A stretch of 64,000 bases of DNA from CAVSKL01 sp963728475 [NCBI: Candidatus Eiseniibacteriota bacterium] (lineage in GTDB: Bacteria > Eisenbacteria > RBG-16-71-46 > JABDJR01): the NCBI GenBank assembly GCA_963728475.1, contig CAVSKL010000001.1, positions 1,922,001 through 1,986,000 of the forward strand. Direction: 5' to 3'. The position numbers and the translations under genes were made by a program. Below are positions 16,159 through 24,695 of the stretch, piece by piece. Positions within the stretch are counted from its first letter, which is position 1. Every line of letters starts with the position of its first letter. The notes below the pieces were generated by a model. That model was not told where the DNA came from and did no database searches. It saw only the letters and a program-made list of their open reading frames with translations.

Positions 16159-17574
16159 ATGACGAGCAATCGGTGCGACCTGGGCATGGTCGGGCTGGGG
16201 GTGATGGGCCGGAACCTGGTCCTCAACATGGCGGATCACGGCTTCGCGGTCGCCGGATACGATACCGATCCGGCCAAGGTGGAATCGCTCCGCCGCGAGG
16301 GAAAGGGCCAGGAGGTGGTGGGGGCGGACAGCCTGGAGTCCTTCCTGGGCGCGCTCCGCTCCCCGCGGGCGGTGATGATGCTGGTCCCGGCCGGGAAGGC
16401 GGTGGACTCGGTGGTATCCGAATTCGCCCCGGTTCTGGATCCCGGCGACCTCCTGATCGACGGAGGCAACTCCCACTTCACCGACACCGACCGCCACGCC
16501 CGCGAGCTGGCCCGGGCCGGCATCCACTTCCTGGGGGTGGGGATCTCGGGAGGCGAGAAGGGCGCCCGCTACGGTCCCAGCATCATGCCGGGAGGGCCCA
16601 AGGAAGCCTACCAGCGCGTACGGGCGCTGTTCGAGTCGGTGTCGGCCAAGGTGGGGGACGACCCCTGTGTGACCTGGCTCGGCCCCGGCTCCGCCGGGCA
16701 CTACGTGAAGATGGTGCACAACGGCATCGAGTACGCGCTGATCCAGCTCCTGGCCGAGAGCTACGACCTCATGAAGCGCGGCCTGGGGCTGACCGAGGAC
16801 GCCCTCGCCGACACCTTCGAGGAGTGGAAGCGGGGCGAGGCCGGCGGCTACCTGGTGGAGATCACCGCCGACATCTTCCGCAGGGTGGACGAGAAGACCG
16901 GGAACCGCCTCATCAACATGATCAAGGACCAGGCCAAGCAGAAGGGGACGGGCAAGTGGACGTCCCAGGACGCCATGGAGATCCAGGTCCCGGTTCCCAC
17001 CATCGACGCCGCGGTCTCGGTGCGCGACCTCTCCGGCTTCAAGGACGAGCGGGTAGCCGCCGGCGCCACCCTTTCCGGACCCGACCCCCGAATCGCCGGC
17101 GATCCCGACCTTTTCGTGGGGCGCCTGGGCCGCGCCCTCTACGCGGCCATGATCCTGGCCTACGCCCAGGGCATGGCCCAGCTCCGGGCCGCCTCCGAGC
17201 GCTACGACTACGGGCTCGACCCGGAGGCGGTGGCCCGGATCTGGCGGGGCGGCTGCATCATCCGGGCCGCGGCGCTCGAGGACATCCGGGCCGCCTACCG
17301 CCGCCGCCCCGGCCTGCCCAACCTGGCGGTGGATCCCGATCTGGGTCGCGCGCTCGTCGCCCGCACCGGCGACCTGCGCGCGGTCGCCGAGGCCTCGGCG
17401 AAGGCCGGCATTGCCGCTCCCGCCTTCTCCAGCGCCCTCTCGTACTACGACGGATACCGGAGCGCCTGGAGCCCCGCCAACCTCATCCAGGCCCAGCGCG
17501 ACTACTTCGGCTCCCATACCTATGAGCGGGTGGATGAGGAAGGCACGTTCCACACCGAGTGGAAGGACGAGTGA
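16159..17574 (+). CDS. gnd: 6-phosphogluconate dehydrogenase, decarboxylating
   Basis: A 471-residue enzyme of normal length for the long form. It oxidises and decarboxylates 6-phosphogluconate to ribulose 5-phosphate. The dinucleotide-binding GLGVMG is at 12-17, the substrate stretch ISGGEKGARYGPSIMPGG near 130, and the catalytic lysine/asparagine region HYVKMVHNGIEY near 180. AAGGAGA lies 7 bases before the ATG. The glucose-6-phosphate dehydrogenase gene follows after 4 bases, so the two oxidative pentose phosphate genes form an operon. Confidence 0.96.
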   Translation: MTSNRCDLGMVGLGVMGRNLVLNMADHGFAVAGYDTDPAKVESLRREGKGQEVVGADSLESFLGALRSPRAVMMLVPAGKAVDSVVSEFAPVLDPGDLLIDGGNSHFTDTDRHARELARAGIHFLGVGISGGEKGARYGPSIMPGGPKEAYQRVRALFESVSAKVGDDPCVTWLGPGSAGHYVKMVHNGIEYALIQLLAESYDLMKRGLGLTEDALADTFEEWKRGEAGGYLVEITADIFRRVDEKTGNRLINMIKDQAKQKGTGKWTSQDAMEIQVPVPTIDAAVSVRDLSGFKDERVAAGATLSGPDPRIAGDPDLFVGRLGRALYAAMILAYAQGMAQLRAASERYDYGLDPEAVARIWRGGCIIRAAALEDIRAAYRRRPGLPNLAVDPDLGRALVARTGDLRAVAEASAKAGIAAPAFSSALSYYDGYRSAWSPANLIQAQRDYFGSHTYERVDEEGTFHTEWKDE

Positions 17575-17578
17575 CCCG

Positions 17579-19123
17579 ATGAGCGATTCCTCCCCCGACC
17601 GGAGCCGGCCCACGGTCCTGGCGATCTTCGGCGCGGCCGGGGACCTCACCGGCCGGAAGCTCGTCCCCGCCCTCTACAACCTCTTCCTGGAGAACGAGAT
17701 CTCGGACCGGTTCGTGCTCCTGGGGCTGGACGCGCAGAAGATGTCGCTGGCCGCTTTTCGCCGGCACCTGCGCGGGAAGGTGGACACCTTCAGCCGGCGC
17801 GGGAAGACCAGGAAGGCGGACTGGGAGCGGTTCGAGGAGCGGATCGGCGGGTTCCTCACCGGCGACTTCACCGGGGAGGAGATCTACTCCGAGCTGGCCG
17901 CGCGCACGGGGAAGGTGGAGAAGGATTGGGACGTCAAGGCCGACCACGCCTTCTACCTGGCGGTGCCGCCGGAGCTGATGGAGCCGATCACCCGGGGCCT
18001 GGGCAAGGCCCACCTCGCCCGGGACCGCGAGCGGGCGCGGATCGTGGTGGAGAAACCGTTCGGCCACGACCTGGGCTCCGCCCGGAGCCTGAACGCGATG
18101 CTCACCTCGGTCTTCCAGGAGCAGCAGATCTACCGGATCGACCACTACCTGGGCAAGGAGACGGTCCAGAACATCCTGGCCTTCCGCTTCGCCAACGCGC
18201 TGTTCGAGCCGATCTGGGACAGCCGCTACATCGATCACGTGCAGATCACGGTGGCGGAGTCGGTGGGGGTGGAGCACCGCGGCGGCTACTACGACCACGC
18301 GGGGGCGCTCCGGGACATGGTCCAGAACCACCTGTTCCAGGTCCTCTGCCTGGTGGCGATGGAAGCCCCGGTCTCGTTCGCCGCCGACGAGGTGCGGGGC
18401 AAGAAGGTGGACGTGCTCCACGCGCTCCGCCCCTTCCGCCCCGAGGAGATCCACCGGTTCGCGGTCCGCGGCCAGTACGGCGGCGGGTGGATCCAGGGGA
18501 AGAAGGTCGATCCCTACCACGCCGAGCCCGGGGTGCGCGAGAAGTCGCCTACCGAGACCTATGCCGCGCTCAAGCTCTTCGTGGACAACTGGCGCTGGCA
18601 CGGGGTGCCGTTCTATCTCCGGACCGGAAAACGGCTGGCCGCCCGGGTGTCGGAGGTCTCGATCCTGTTCCGCCCGGTCCCGCACCAGTCGTTCCCCGCC
18701 TCCGCGCTCGAGGACTGGCAGCCCAACCGCCTGATCATCCGCATCCAGCCGGAAGAGGGGATCCTGTGGCGGATCCAGGCCAAGCGGCCGGGGCTGGATC
18801 TCCGGCTGAGCCCGGTGGACATGCACTTCACCTACAAGGAGGCGTTCGCCGAGGACCCGCCCACCGCGTACGAGACCCTGCTCCGCGACGTGATGCGCGG
18901 CGACGCCACCCTGTTCATGCGGGCCGACCAGGTGGAGGCGGCGTGGTCGGCGCTCACGCCGGTCCTGGACGTCTGGGATTCGGTCGTGCCGGTGGACTTT
19001 CCCAACTACCAGGCGGGAAGCTGGGGTCCCGAGGCCGCGGATCTCCTGATCGCGCAGGACGGGCGGAGCTGGCTCCTGCCCACGGTGGCCGAGGAGGAAG
19101 CGGAAGAGAAGATGGAGGGGTGA
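17579..19123 (+). CDS. zwf: Glucose-6-phosphate 1-dehydrogenase
   Basis: A 514-residue enzyme of typical length that oxidises glucose 6-phosphate to 6-phosphogluconolactone. The nucleotide site GAAGDLTGRKL is near residue 18, VVEKPFGHDL near 155, and the substrate/catalytic motif RIDHYLGKETVQN near 183. The ATG is 4 bases after the gnd stop. Reading upstream would run into gnd. No 6-phosphogluconolactonase gene is next to it in this window. Confidence 0.96.
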   Translation: MSDSSPDRSRPTVLAIFGAAGDLTGRKLVPALYNLFLENEISDRFVLLGLDAQKMSLAAFRRHLRGKVDTFSRRGKTRKADWERFEERIGGFLTGDFTGEEIYSELAARTGKVEKDWDVKADHAFYLAVPPELMEPITRGLGKAHLARDRERARIVVEKPFGHDLGSARSLNAMLTSVFQEQQIYRIDHYLGKETVQNILAFRFANALFEPIWDSRYIDHVQITVAESVGVEHRGGYYDHAGALRDMVQNHLFQVLCLVAMEAPVSFAADEVRGKKVDVLHALRPFRPEEIHRFAVRGQYGGGWIQGKKVDPYHAEPGVREKSPTETYAALKLFVDNWRWHGVPFYLRTGKRLAARVSEVSILFRPVPHQSFPASALEDWQPNRLIIRIQPEEGILWRIQAKRPGLDLRLSPVDMHFTYKEAFAEDPPTAYETLLRDVMRGDATLFMRADQVEAAWSALTPVLDVWDSVVPVDFPNYQAGSWGPEAADLLIAQDGRSWLLPTVAEEEAEEKMEG

Positions 19124-19148
19124 CCGCCGGAGGACGGGATCCTCCCGC

Positions 19149-19164
19149 GCCCGGCCTGCCGGGC
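19149..19164. terminator. Hairpin between convergent genes zwf and thioesterase
   Basis: A 6-bp GC stem (19149-19154 with 19159-19164, loop CCTG) lies just after a second, weaker hairpin (19129-19145). Neither has a T-run. The position between two converging stops suggests a terminator. Confidence 0.3.
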
Positions 19165-19183
19165 CCCCGGATCCGGGATGGCG

Positions 19184-19648
19184 CTACCAGCGGTGGTAGG
19201 CCGGATGCCCCGGTTTCACCGCCACGAACACCCCGCGGCAGGTGTCGCATACCTTGCCCCCCGCCTCCAGCGCCGCCTCCACCGTGGCCCGCTCGCCGGT
19301 GGAGTCCACCACCCGCGCCCGCAAGACCAGGTCCTGGTCGGAAGGGGTGGGGCGGAGGAGCTTCACCGTGAACTCTGCGGTCACCGTGCAGGGGGGAGCG
19401 TCCATGCCGTTCCGATCCATGAGGTGCATGGCCGCGCACCAGTTGGAGTGGCAATCGAGGAGGGTCCCGATGATTCCGCCGCTCACCACGCCCGCGAACG
19501 CCTCGTGGTGCTTCTGGGCGCGAAAGACGGCGACCAGTTCCTCCCCCTCGCGGAAGCTGCGGATGCGGAGTCCCTTCCGGTTGGCGGGGCCGCAGCCGAA
19601 ACAGGCGTTTTCGGGGGCATAGCGTTCCTGCACGCTGGGATCCGGCAT
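19184..19648 (-). CDS. PaaI-like hot-dog thioesterase
   Basis: A 154-residue protein with a single hot-dog fold. The N-terminal CFGCGPANRKGLRIRSF, the helix GVVSGGIIGTLLDCHSNW and strand TVTAEFTVKLLRPTP are those of the PaaI/4HBT thioesterase superfamily, which hydrolyses acyl-CoA thioesters in the cytoplasm. The ribosome-binding site AGGAGCC lies before the ATG. The acyl substrate is unknown. It is divergent from the fatty-acid hydroxylase gene. Confidence 0.82.
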   Translation of the reverse strand: MPDPSVQERYAPENACFGCGPANRKGLRIRSFREGEELVAVFRAQKHHEAFAGVVSGGIIGTLLDCHSNWCAAMHLMDRNGMDAPPCTVTAEFTVKLLRPTPSDQDLVLRARVVDSTGERATVEAALEAGGKVCDTCRGVFVAVKPGHPAYHRW

Positions 19649-19847
19649 GATCTGGCTCCTGGTTCCGGGAAGGCTCCAGTATAGGCCGCCCGGCGGCGGC
19701 GGCCCAGGGCATCCCGCGCGCCGGATTGCGCGTCCGGGCCCCATGTCGGACAATAGAAGGCTAGGCACCCTCGCCGGCCCGGCAGCACGCCGGGGCCTCG
19801 GACGAGGATCGCGCCCCCCCGCCCCCGGCAAGGAGGAACTCTCGAAC

Positions 19848-20570
19848 GTGGTCACCGTCAAGGCGCCCGAGTCGCCCGGCCGGGGTCCGTACTCGGAGGA
19901 GTGCATCGAGGCCGCCGCGCGCTGGCAAGGGATCAGCGCCAAGCCAGACTCGGAAAGCCGGAGGCAACGCGAGGGGATCCGGATCTTCCGGAATCCGGTG
20001 CTCGAGACCGGCCTCACCAAGGCGCCGCCGGTCCTTCCCTGGATCTGGAGCGTGCCGCTGATCGTGTTCGGACTCTACCGGGGGATCTTCACCGGCCGGG
20101 CGGGGTTGGCCGCCACCCTGGGGCTCTTCGTGGCCGGGATCCTGCTCTGGACCCTGATCGAGTACCTCCTTCACCGCTTCCTCTTCCACTTCCGGCCGAA
20201 GGGGGATCGGGTCAAGATGTTCTTCTTCCTCGCCCACGGCTACCACCACGAGTTCCCCGGGGACAGGATGCGCCTGGTGGCGCCGCCCTTGATGTTCGTC
20301 ACCCTGGCCCTGATCTTCGGGGTCCTGTACCGGGTCGCCTTCGGCGGATCCTACTGGGCGCAGCTCTTCGCGGGGACGGTGACCGGCTACCTCGGCTACG
20401 ACTGCGTCCACTACTACACCCACCATGCCACCCCGCGCTCCCGGGTGGGGAAGTACCTCCGCAGCTACCACCTTCTCCACCATTTTCAGGACAGCGACAA
20501 CCGCTACGGGATCTCCACCCCGCTCTGGGACCTGGTGTTCGGCACCTTCCGGGGTCTCGGGCGGCGTTGA
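19848..20570 (+). CDS. Fatty acid hydroxylase / sterol desaturase family protein
   Basis: A 240-residue membrane di-iron oxygenase of the fatty-acid 2-hydroxylase type. His clusters are HRFLFHF, HGYHHEFP, HYYTHH and HLLHHFQDSDNRYG, the usual eight-plus histidines that hold two irons. Hydrophobic segments are at about residues 70-105 and 145-190. The start is taken as GTG at 19848 with AAGGAGGA upstream; the frame is open further back but without homology. It would hydroxylate the alpha position of a membrane fatty acyl chain. The exact lipid is unknown. Confidence 0.82.
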   Translation: MVTVKAPESPGRGPYSEECIEAAARWQGISAKPDSESRRQREGIRIFRNPVLETGLTKAPPVLPWIWSVPLIVFGLYRGIFTGRAGLAATLGLFVAGILLWTLIEYLLHRFLFHFRPKGDRVKMFFFLAHGYHHEFPGDRMRLVAPPLMFVTLALIFGVLYRVAFGGSYWAQLFAGTVTGYLGYDCVHYYTHHATPRSRVGKYLRSYHLLHHFQDSDNRYGISTPLWDLVFGTFRGLGRR

Positions 20571-20608
20571 CCCCCGCCGCGGGGCCCCCGTCCCGCCGGC
20601 GACCGAAA

Positions 20609-20636
20609 GGGCCGGCCTCCGGGAGGAGACCGGCCC
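20609..20636. terminator. Hairpin between convergent hydroxylase and secreted protein genes
   Basis: A 7-bp GC stem (20609-20615 with 20630-20636) holds a second small hairpin in its loop. It lies between two converging stops, with only short T or A runs, so a two-way terminator is likely but not certain. Confidence 0.45.
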
Positions 20637-20674
20637 CTTCGATCGTGTGCCCGTGCGCCCGATGCTCCCCGGGA

Positions 20675-21322
20675 TCAGTCGGAGTAGCGCGACTTGAGCA
20701 GCCCCCAGCTGGTGGGAACGGTGGGGACCGGGGGCAGGCCGCAATAGGCGGCCCCGTTCAGGTTGACGGTGTAGTTCGGGTTGGTGACGAAGGCGCCCGA
20801 GGTGTCCCATCCCACCAGGGTTCCCCCGGCGTCCGGTCCGTCCGGGGCCCGCTCCCCGGGGCCGGGCGCGGGCTCCACCCAGATCGGGGCGGCGCCGCTC
20901 AGGGCCACCGCCCCCTGGCCGGTCACCGCCAGGTAGTAGGTGCCGGCCACCGGAACCGAGGCGCCGGTGATCAGGGTGTAGCCGGACTGGCAGGTCTCGT
21001 TCTGGGTCACTCCGAAGTCGGTGGAGTCGAAGAGGAAGAGGTTGGGGTCCGCGTCCTGGGCGCAGAGGAGCCCGGCGAAGAAGGCCGCGGGGTCGGTGAT
21101 GGTGATGCAGAAGATGTCCACGTCCGAGGCCGCGGACAGGGTGCCGGTGATGGTGTTGAGGGGGCCCACCCCCACGGTGGCCTGGGCGGAGACGATCTCG
21201 TCCCCCGCGTCGGGTGACTCGGACCAGGTCTGGGCCCGGGCCCCGGGGGGGGCGGCCAGGAGCGCGAGAACGGACAGGAAAATCGGCACGGAGAAGCGGG
21301 CGGTGCGATAGCGGGAAGGCAT
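20675..21322 (-). CDS. Secreted beta-rich protein A1 with C-terminal WG-K-Y motif
   Basis: A 215-residue exported protein. The signal peptide (1-30, cleavage near GARA-QTWSE) is followed by a pre-peptidase C-terminal-like beta domain (SESPDAGDEIVSAQ, DVDIFCITITDP, PNLFLFDSTDFGV, GTYYLAVTG). A second short unit (NPNYTVNLNGAAYCGL) follows. It ends in PTSWGLLKSRYSD. The gene is a tandem paralogue of the next one: same length and overlapping sequence throughout, including paired cysteines. The ribosome-binding site GGAGGAGA stands before the ATG. Function is unknown; PPC-like domains commonly bind or guide export. Confidence 0.8.
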   Translation of the reverse strand: MPSRYRTARFSVPIFLSVLALLAAPPGARAQTWSESPDAGDEIVSAQATVGVGPLNTITGTLSAASDVDIFCITITDPAAFFAGLLCAQDADPNLFLFDSTDFGVTQNETCQSGYTLITGASVPVAGTYYLAVTGQGAVALSGAAPIWVEPAPGPGERAPDGPDAGGTLVGWDTSGAFVTNPNYTVNLNGAAYCGLPPVPTVPTSWGLLKSRYSD

Positions 21323-21414
21323 GGACGATCTCCTCCGAGGCTGGTGGCCGGGATGTGGGCCCCTTCCGGGGCGCGGAAGACGCGACCGCGGGGTTGGGCC
21401 CGATGCGACAGCCG

Positions 21415-21443
21415 ATTCTAGCTCCGGGCGAATCCTCCACCAA
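21415..21443 (-). promoter_or_regulatory. Promoter of secreted protein A1
   Basis: On the minus strand TTGGTG (21443-21438), 17 bases, then TAGAAT (21420-21415), about 90 bases before the ATG. The paralogue next door has the same -10, spacer length and almost the same -35. Confidence 0.65.
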
Positions 21444-21491
21444 GCAGGATCGCGGCCGGGAGCCTCGTCGCGGGCGCCTTGCCCGCCGGAA

Positions 21492-22139
21492 TCAGTCCCG
21501 GTACCGGGCCTTCAGCACCCCCCACGAGGTGGGCCGGGCCGGGACCGCGGGCAGCCCGCAGAACCCGGTGCCGCTGAGCTGGATGGTGTAGTTGGGGTCG
21601 GTGAGGCTGGCCCCCGCCACGTTCCAGCCGGTGAGGGCGCCGGCGGCCCCCGCCCCGTCAGGCGCGCGCTCCACCAGCGCCGGCGGCGGCTCCACCCAGA
21701 TCGAGTCGGCGCCGCTCAGCGCCGCCACCCGCTCCGCGATCACCCCCAGGTAGTGGGTGCCGGGGGTGGTGACGAAGGCGTTGGTGACGGTGGTGCCGCC
21801 CCCGGCGCAGCCGTCGTTCTGGCTCACTCCCACCCCGGTGGAGTCGAAGAGGACGAGATCGGGGGCGGAGGTGACGGAGCACAGGATGGATGCTTGGAAG
21901 CTGGCGGGGTCGGTGATGGTGATGCAGTAGAGGTCCTCGTCCGCGACCAGGACCAGGGTGCCGGTGATGGTGGTGAGCGGTCCGGTGCCCAGCGTGGTCT
22001 GGGCGGAGGCGATCTGGTTTCCCGCGTCCGGGGACTCGCTCCAGGTCTGGGCGGAAGCGGCGGGGGCGAGGAGGGTCAGGGCCGGAACGAGAAGGACGAG
22101 CGGCACGGAGAAGCGGGGGAAGCGGAACCGTGCGGGCAT
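21492..22139 (-). CDS. Secreted beta-rich protein A2 with C-terminal WG-K-Y motif
   Basis: A 215-residue paralogue of the neighbouring protein. A signal peptide (1-30) precedes QTWSESPDAGNQIASAQTTL, then DEDLYCITITDP, LVLFDSTGVGVSQND and THYLGVIAE. The C-terminus is PTSWGVLKARYRD. The ATG at 22139 is preferred over the longer frame because GGAGGAGA lies just upstream and the signal peptide follows it. Like its sister it has its own promoter. Function is unknown. Confidence 0.8.
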   Translation of the reverse strand: MPARFRFPRFSVPLVLLVPALTLLAPAASAQTWSESPDAGNQIASAQTTLGTGPLTTITGTLVLVADEDLYCITITDPASFQASILCSVTSAPDLVLFDSTGVGVSQNDGCAGGGTTVTNAFVTTPGTHYLGVIAERVAALSGADSIWVEPPPALVERAPDGAGAAGALTGWNVAGASLTDPNYTIQLSGTGFCGLPAVPARPTSWGVLKARYRD

Positions 22140-22230
22140 GATGTCTCCTCCGAGGCGGTTGGCCGGTTGGGAACCCTTCCGGAGGCCGGGATCGTTCGCG
22201 CGCCGGAACGGGCCCGACGAGAGAAACCGG

Positions 22231-22259
22231 ATTCTAGCCTCTTTTGGTCCGATGACCAA
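22231..22259 (-). promoter_or_regulatory. Promoter of secreted protein A2
   Basis: On the minus strand TTGGTC (22259-22254), a 17-base spacer and TAGAAT (22236-22231), about 90 bases before the ATG. The geometry is identical to that of the paralogue. Confidence 0.65.
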
Positions 22260-22302
22260 GCCGGATCGCTTCCTCCCTCCCGTTCTTCCATTGTTTGGAA
22301 TA

Positions 22303-22340
22303 CCCTTATCGGATCAGGAGTTTTGTAGTCCCTTATCCGA
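22303..22340. repeat. Direct repeat upstream of the acyl-CoA dehydrogenase cluster
   Basis: CCCTTATCGGA (22303-22313) and CCCTTATCCGA (22330-22340) differ at one base and start 27 bases apart. They sit in an AT-richer stretch between the A2 promoter and the acyl-CoA dehydrogenase start. A regulator site is possible; nothing else supports it. Confidence 0.3.
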
Positions 22341-22424
22341 GATGCGCCTATCCTCGGCCCCGAATTGTGGACGGGAGAGCGGGTAATTTGCCGCCGGCGT
22401 GAGCGCGGAAGGGGGATCGAGGCG

Positions 22425-24673
22425 ATGAGCACGGTCGAAGCGGGAACCACGGGCGAAACCCTCCTCAAAACGCTTCCGGGCGACGAGGTCCGGCAGATCC
22501 TCTGGCGCTTCGCCGAGCGGTTCGACCTCCAGATGCTGGTGCAGTCGTCGCGCACGGTGGCCCGGGGCCCGGTGGCGCGGCTGGTGGCCGAGGGCGGCCG
22601 CAATACCCACGAGTGGAACGAGAAGAAGCAGGCGCTGCTCTCCTCGTTCGACGAGGCGGGGATCACCGCGCTGTTCGTCGACCCCGAGTACGGCGGGTTC
22701 ATCGAGGGGCCCAAGAACCTGGCCATGGCGCTGACCGCCTTCGAGCTGGCCTGGGTGGACGCGGGGGCGGCGACCTCCTCCATGGCCGGGCACCTGGCCC
22801 TGGCCCCCATCCACGAGCGGGGGACCGCGGAAGCAGAAGGCCCTCTACATGGGCCGGTCGCGTGCCTCCGGCTTCCGGCGAGGTCCGGGAGCAGTGGCGC
22901 GGCTCGTTCTGCCTCACCGAACCCCTGCCCTTCGTGGGGGTGGACACCGGCGTCCTCTCCGGCAAGGTCCGGGTGGTGGAGTGGGAAGAGGGCAAGGAGC
23001 CGGTGCTCCAGGTGGAGAAGCGGGGCCGCTTCATCACCAACATGGACTTCGCCCGGTTCGTGACCGCGGCGGTGGACTCCGACGATCCCCGCATCAAGGG
23101 GAGCTGCATGGTGATCCTGGAGGAGTCCGACCCGGGGACCTACGACCGGGGCGCCCCCACCAGGAAGCTGGTCCATCAGCTCTCCTCCACCCGCGATCCG
23201 ATCTTCAATCTTCGGGTTCCCGCGGAGCCGCATCATCGGCGGCTACACGGATCAAGGACGGGGTGCTCGATCCCCAACTACAGCCACTCCGAGGTGATCG
23301 AGTCGGTGTTCCGCCGGACCCGGGTCACGGTGGGCCTCATGTCCGCGGCCAAGCTCCTGTCCGCGGTGGAGCCGGTGGTCCGCTACCAGCGGGGCCGGTT
23401 CCGGGGCGGCGCCGGCGACACCCCGGGCTCCCCGCGCTTCGACCTCGGCCTCCAGATGAAGGAGGACGTGCTCCACCGGCTGGTGGACGTGTGGGCGGCG
23501 GGGGAGGCGGGCGCGTCCCTGGGCTTCGCCACCGCCCGTTTCTTCGACGAATTCGATCCGCTGGACCGGAACCGCGAGAGCATCTTCGCCGAGGCGGGAA
23601 TCCCCACCGGCCGCGCCCGCATCCGGGCCCTGGTCGGGCTCCAGGCCCCGGCCCTGGAATACCTCCGGCTGACCGCGGAACCGCCCGAGACCCGCGACCG
23701 CGCGCGGTTCGAGGAACTCGCCGGCGACCGGGCGGTGCAATTCCTGGTCCGGGACGCGGTGGCGGGGGTGCTCTGCCCGGCGGTCAAGCTCTGGAACACC
23801 GGCCGCGCCGCGGCCATGATGCGCGAGGCGGTGAGCCTCATGGGCGGGTACGGGATCACCGAGGACTGCCCGGGGTTCCTGGCCCAGAAGTGGATGGACT
23901 CCCAGCTCGAGGCCACCTACGAGGGGCCCGAGGCGGTCCAGCGCCGGCAGCTCAGCGTCACCATGGTGAACGCGGTGTTCCTGGCCCAGTTCGACCGGTG
24001 GATGCGGGAGCTTCGCGCGGTCGGCGCCCTCCGGCCCGCGACCGGCGCCTGCACCCTGGCCTCGGGGATGGAGCTCTGGCGCTGGACCCTGAACCACCTG
24101 CTCCAGGCGGTGGACGCCGAGGGGAAACCGCTCTACCGCGACCAGCGGCAGGGGGTGACCTTCCCGATGGCCGACGCGCTGTGCTGGCTCCTGGCCTCGC
24201 GGCAGCAGATCCTGGACGTGTTGGAGCTGGAGGAGAAGGGCCCCGGGAACCCGATCGTGGCCGAGGGGCTCGGCGGCACCCTCGCTTTCCTCACCGACCT
24301 CTGCCACGTGCAGGCGGCGCGGTCGGTGTCGGAGACCGCGCGGATCTGCTCCGAGCTGGTGTTCGGCTACAACCGCCACCCCCGCTGGGACCGGGACGCC
24401 TGCGACTGCTACCAGGCGGGGGAACTGGACGCGCTGGAGGCCACCATGCCCGGGATCGCGGCCTGCGCCCGGGATTTCACCGACGTGATCGAGGCCGACG
24501 GCTCGCACGAGGTCAAGGCGGGTCCCTGCGTGCAGTTCCACGGGCTGGAGCCGTTCGTGCGCATGCGAGGCAAGCTCGACGGATGCCTGACCGGGGCCCA
24601 GCTGGCCAAGGACCGCGCCGCGCGCTCGCTGACCGGGGTGGCCATTCCCGAGGCCCTGGACTACCCGGCCTGA
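22425..24673 (+). pseudogene. Acyl-CoA dehydrogenase, long form, with about five frameshifts
   Basis: A reading of about 745 residues would result if frameshifts were repaired. The enzyme would oxidise an acyl-CoA with FAD and pass electrons to the ETF encoded downstream. Seen: N-terminal helices, VDPEYGGF, FCLTEP (flavin loop), MGGYGITEDCPGFLAQKWMDSQLEATYEG (Glu of the YEGP stretch being the likely base) and a long C-terminal extension. The frame changes near 22830, near 22860 and three times between 23224 and 23270, each explained by one extra base. Protein similarity and codon bias continue unbroken across the breaks. Either the gene is freshly decayed or these are sequence errors; the second seems more likely. 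Confidence 0.8.
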
Positions 24674-24695
24674 CCGTCTTCGCCCAGGGGGGATC

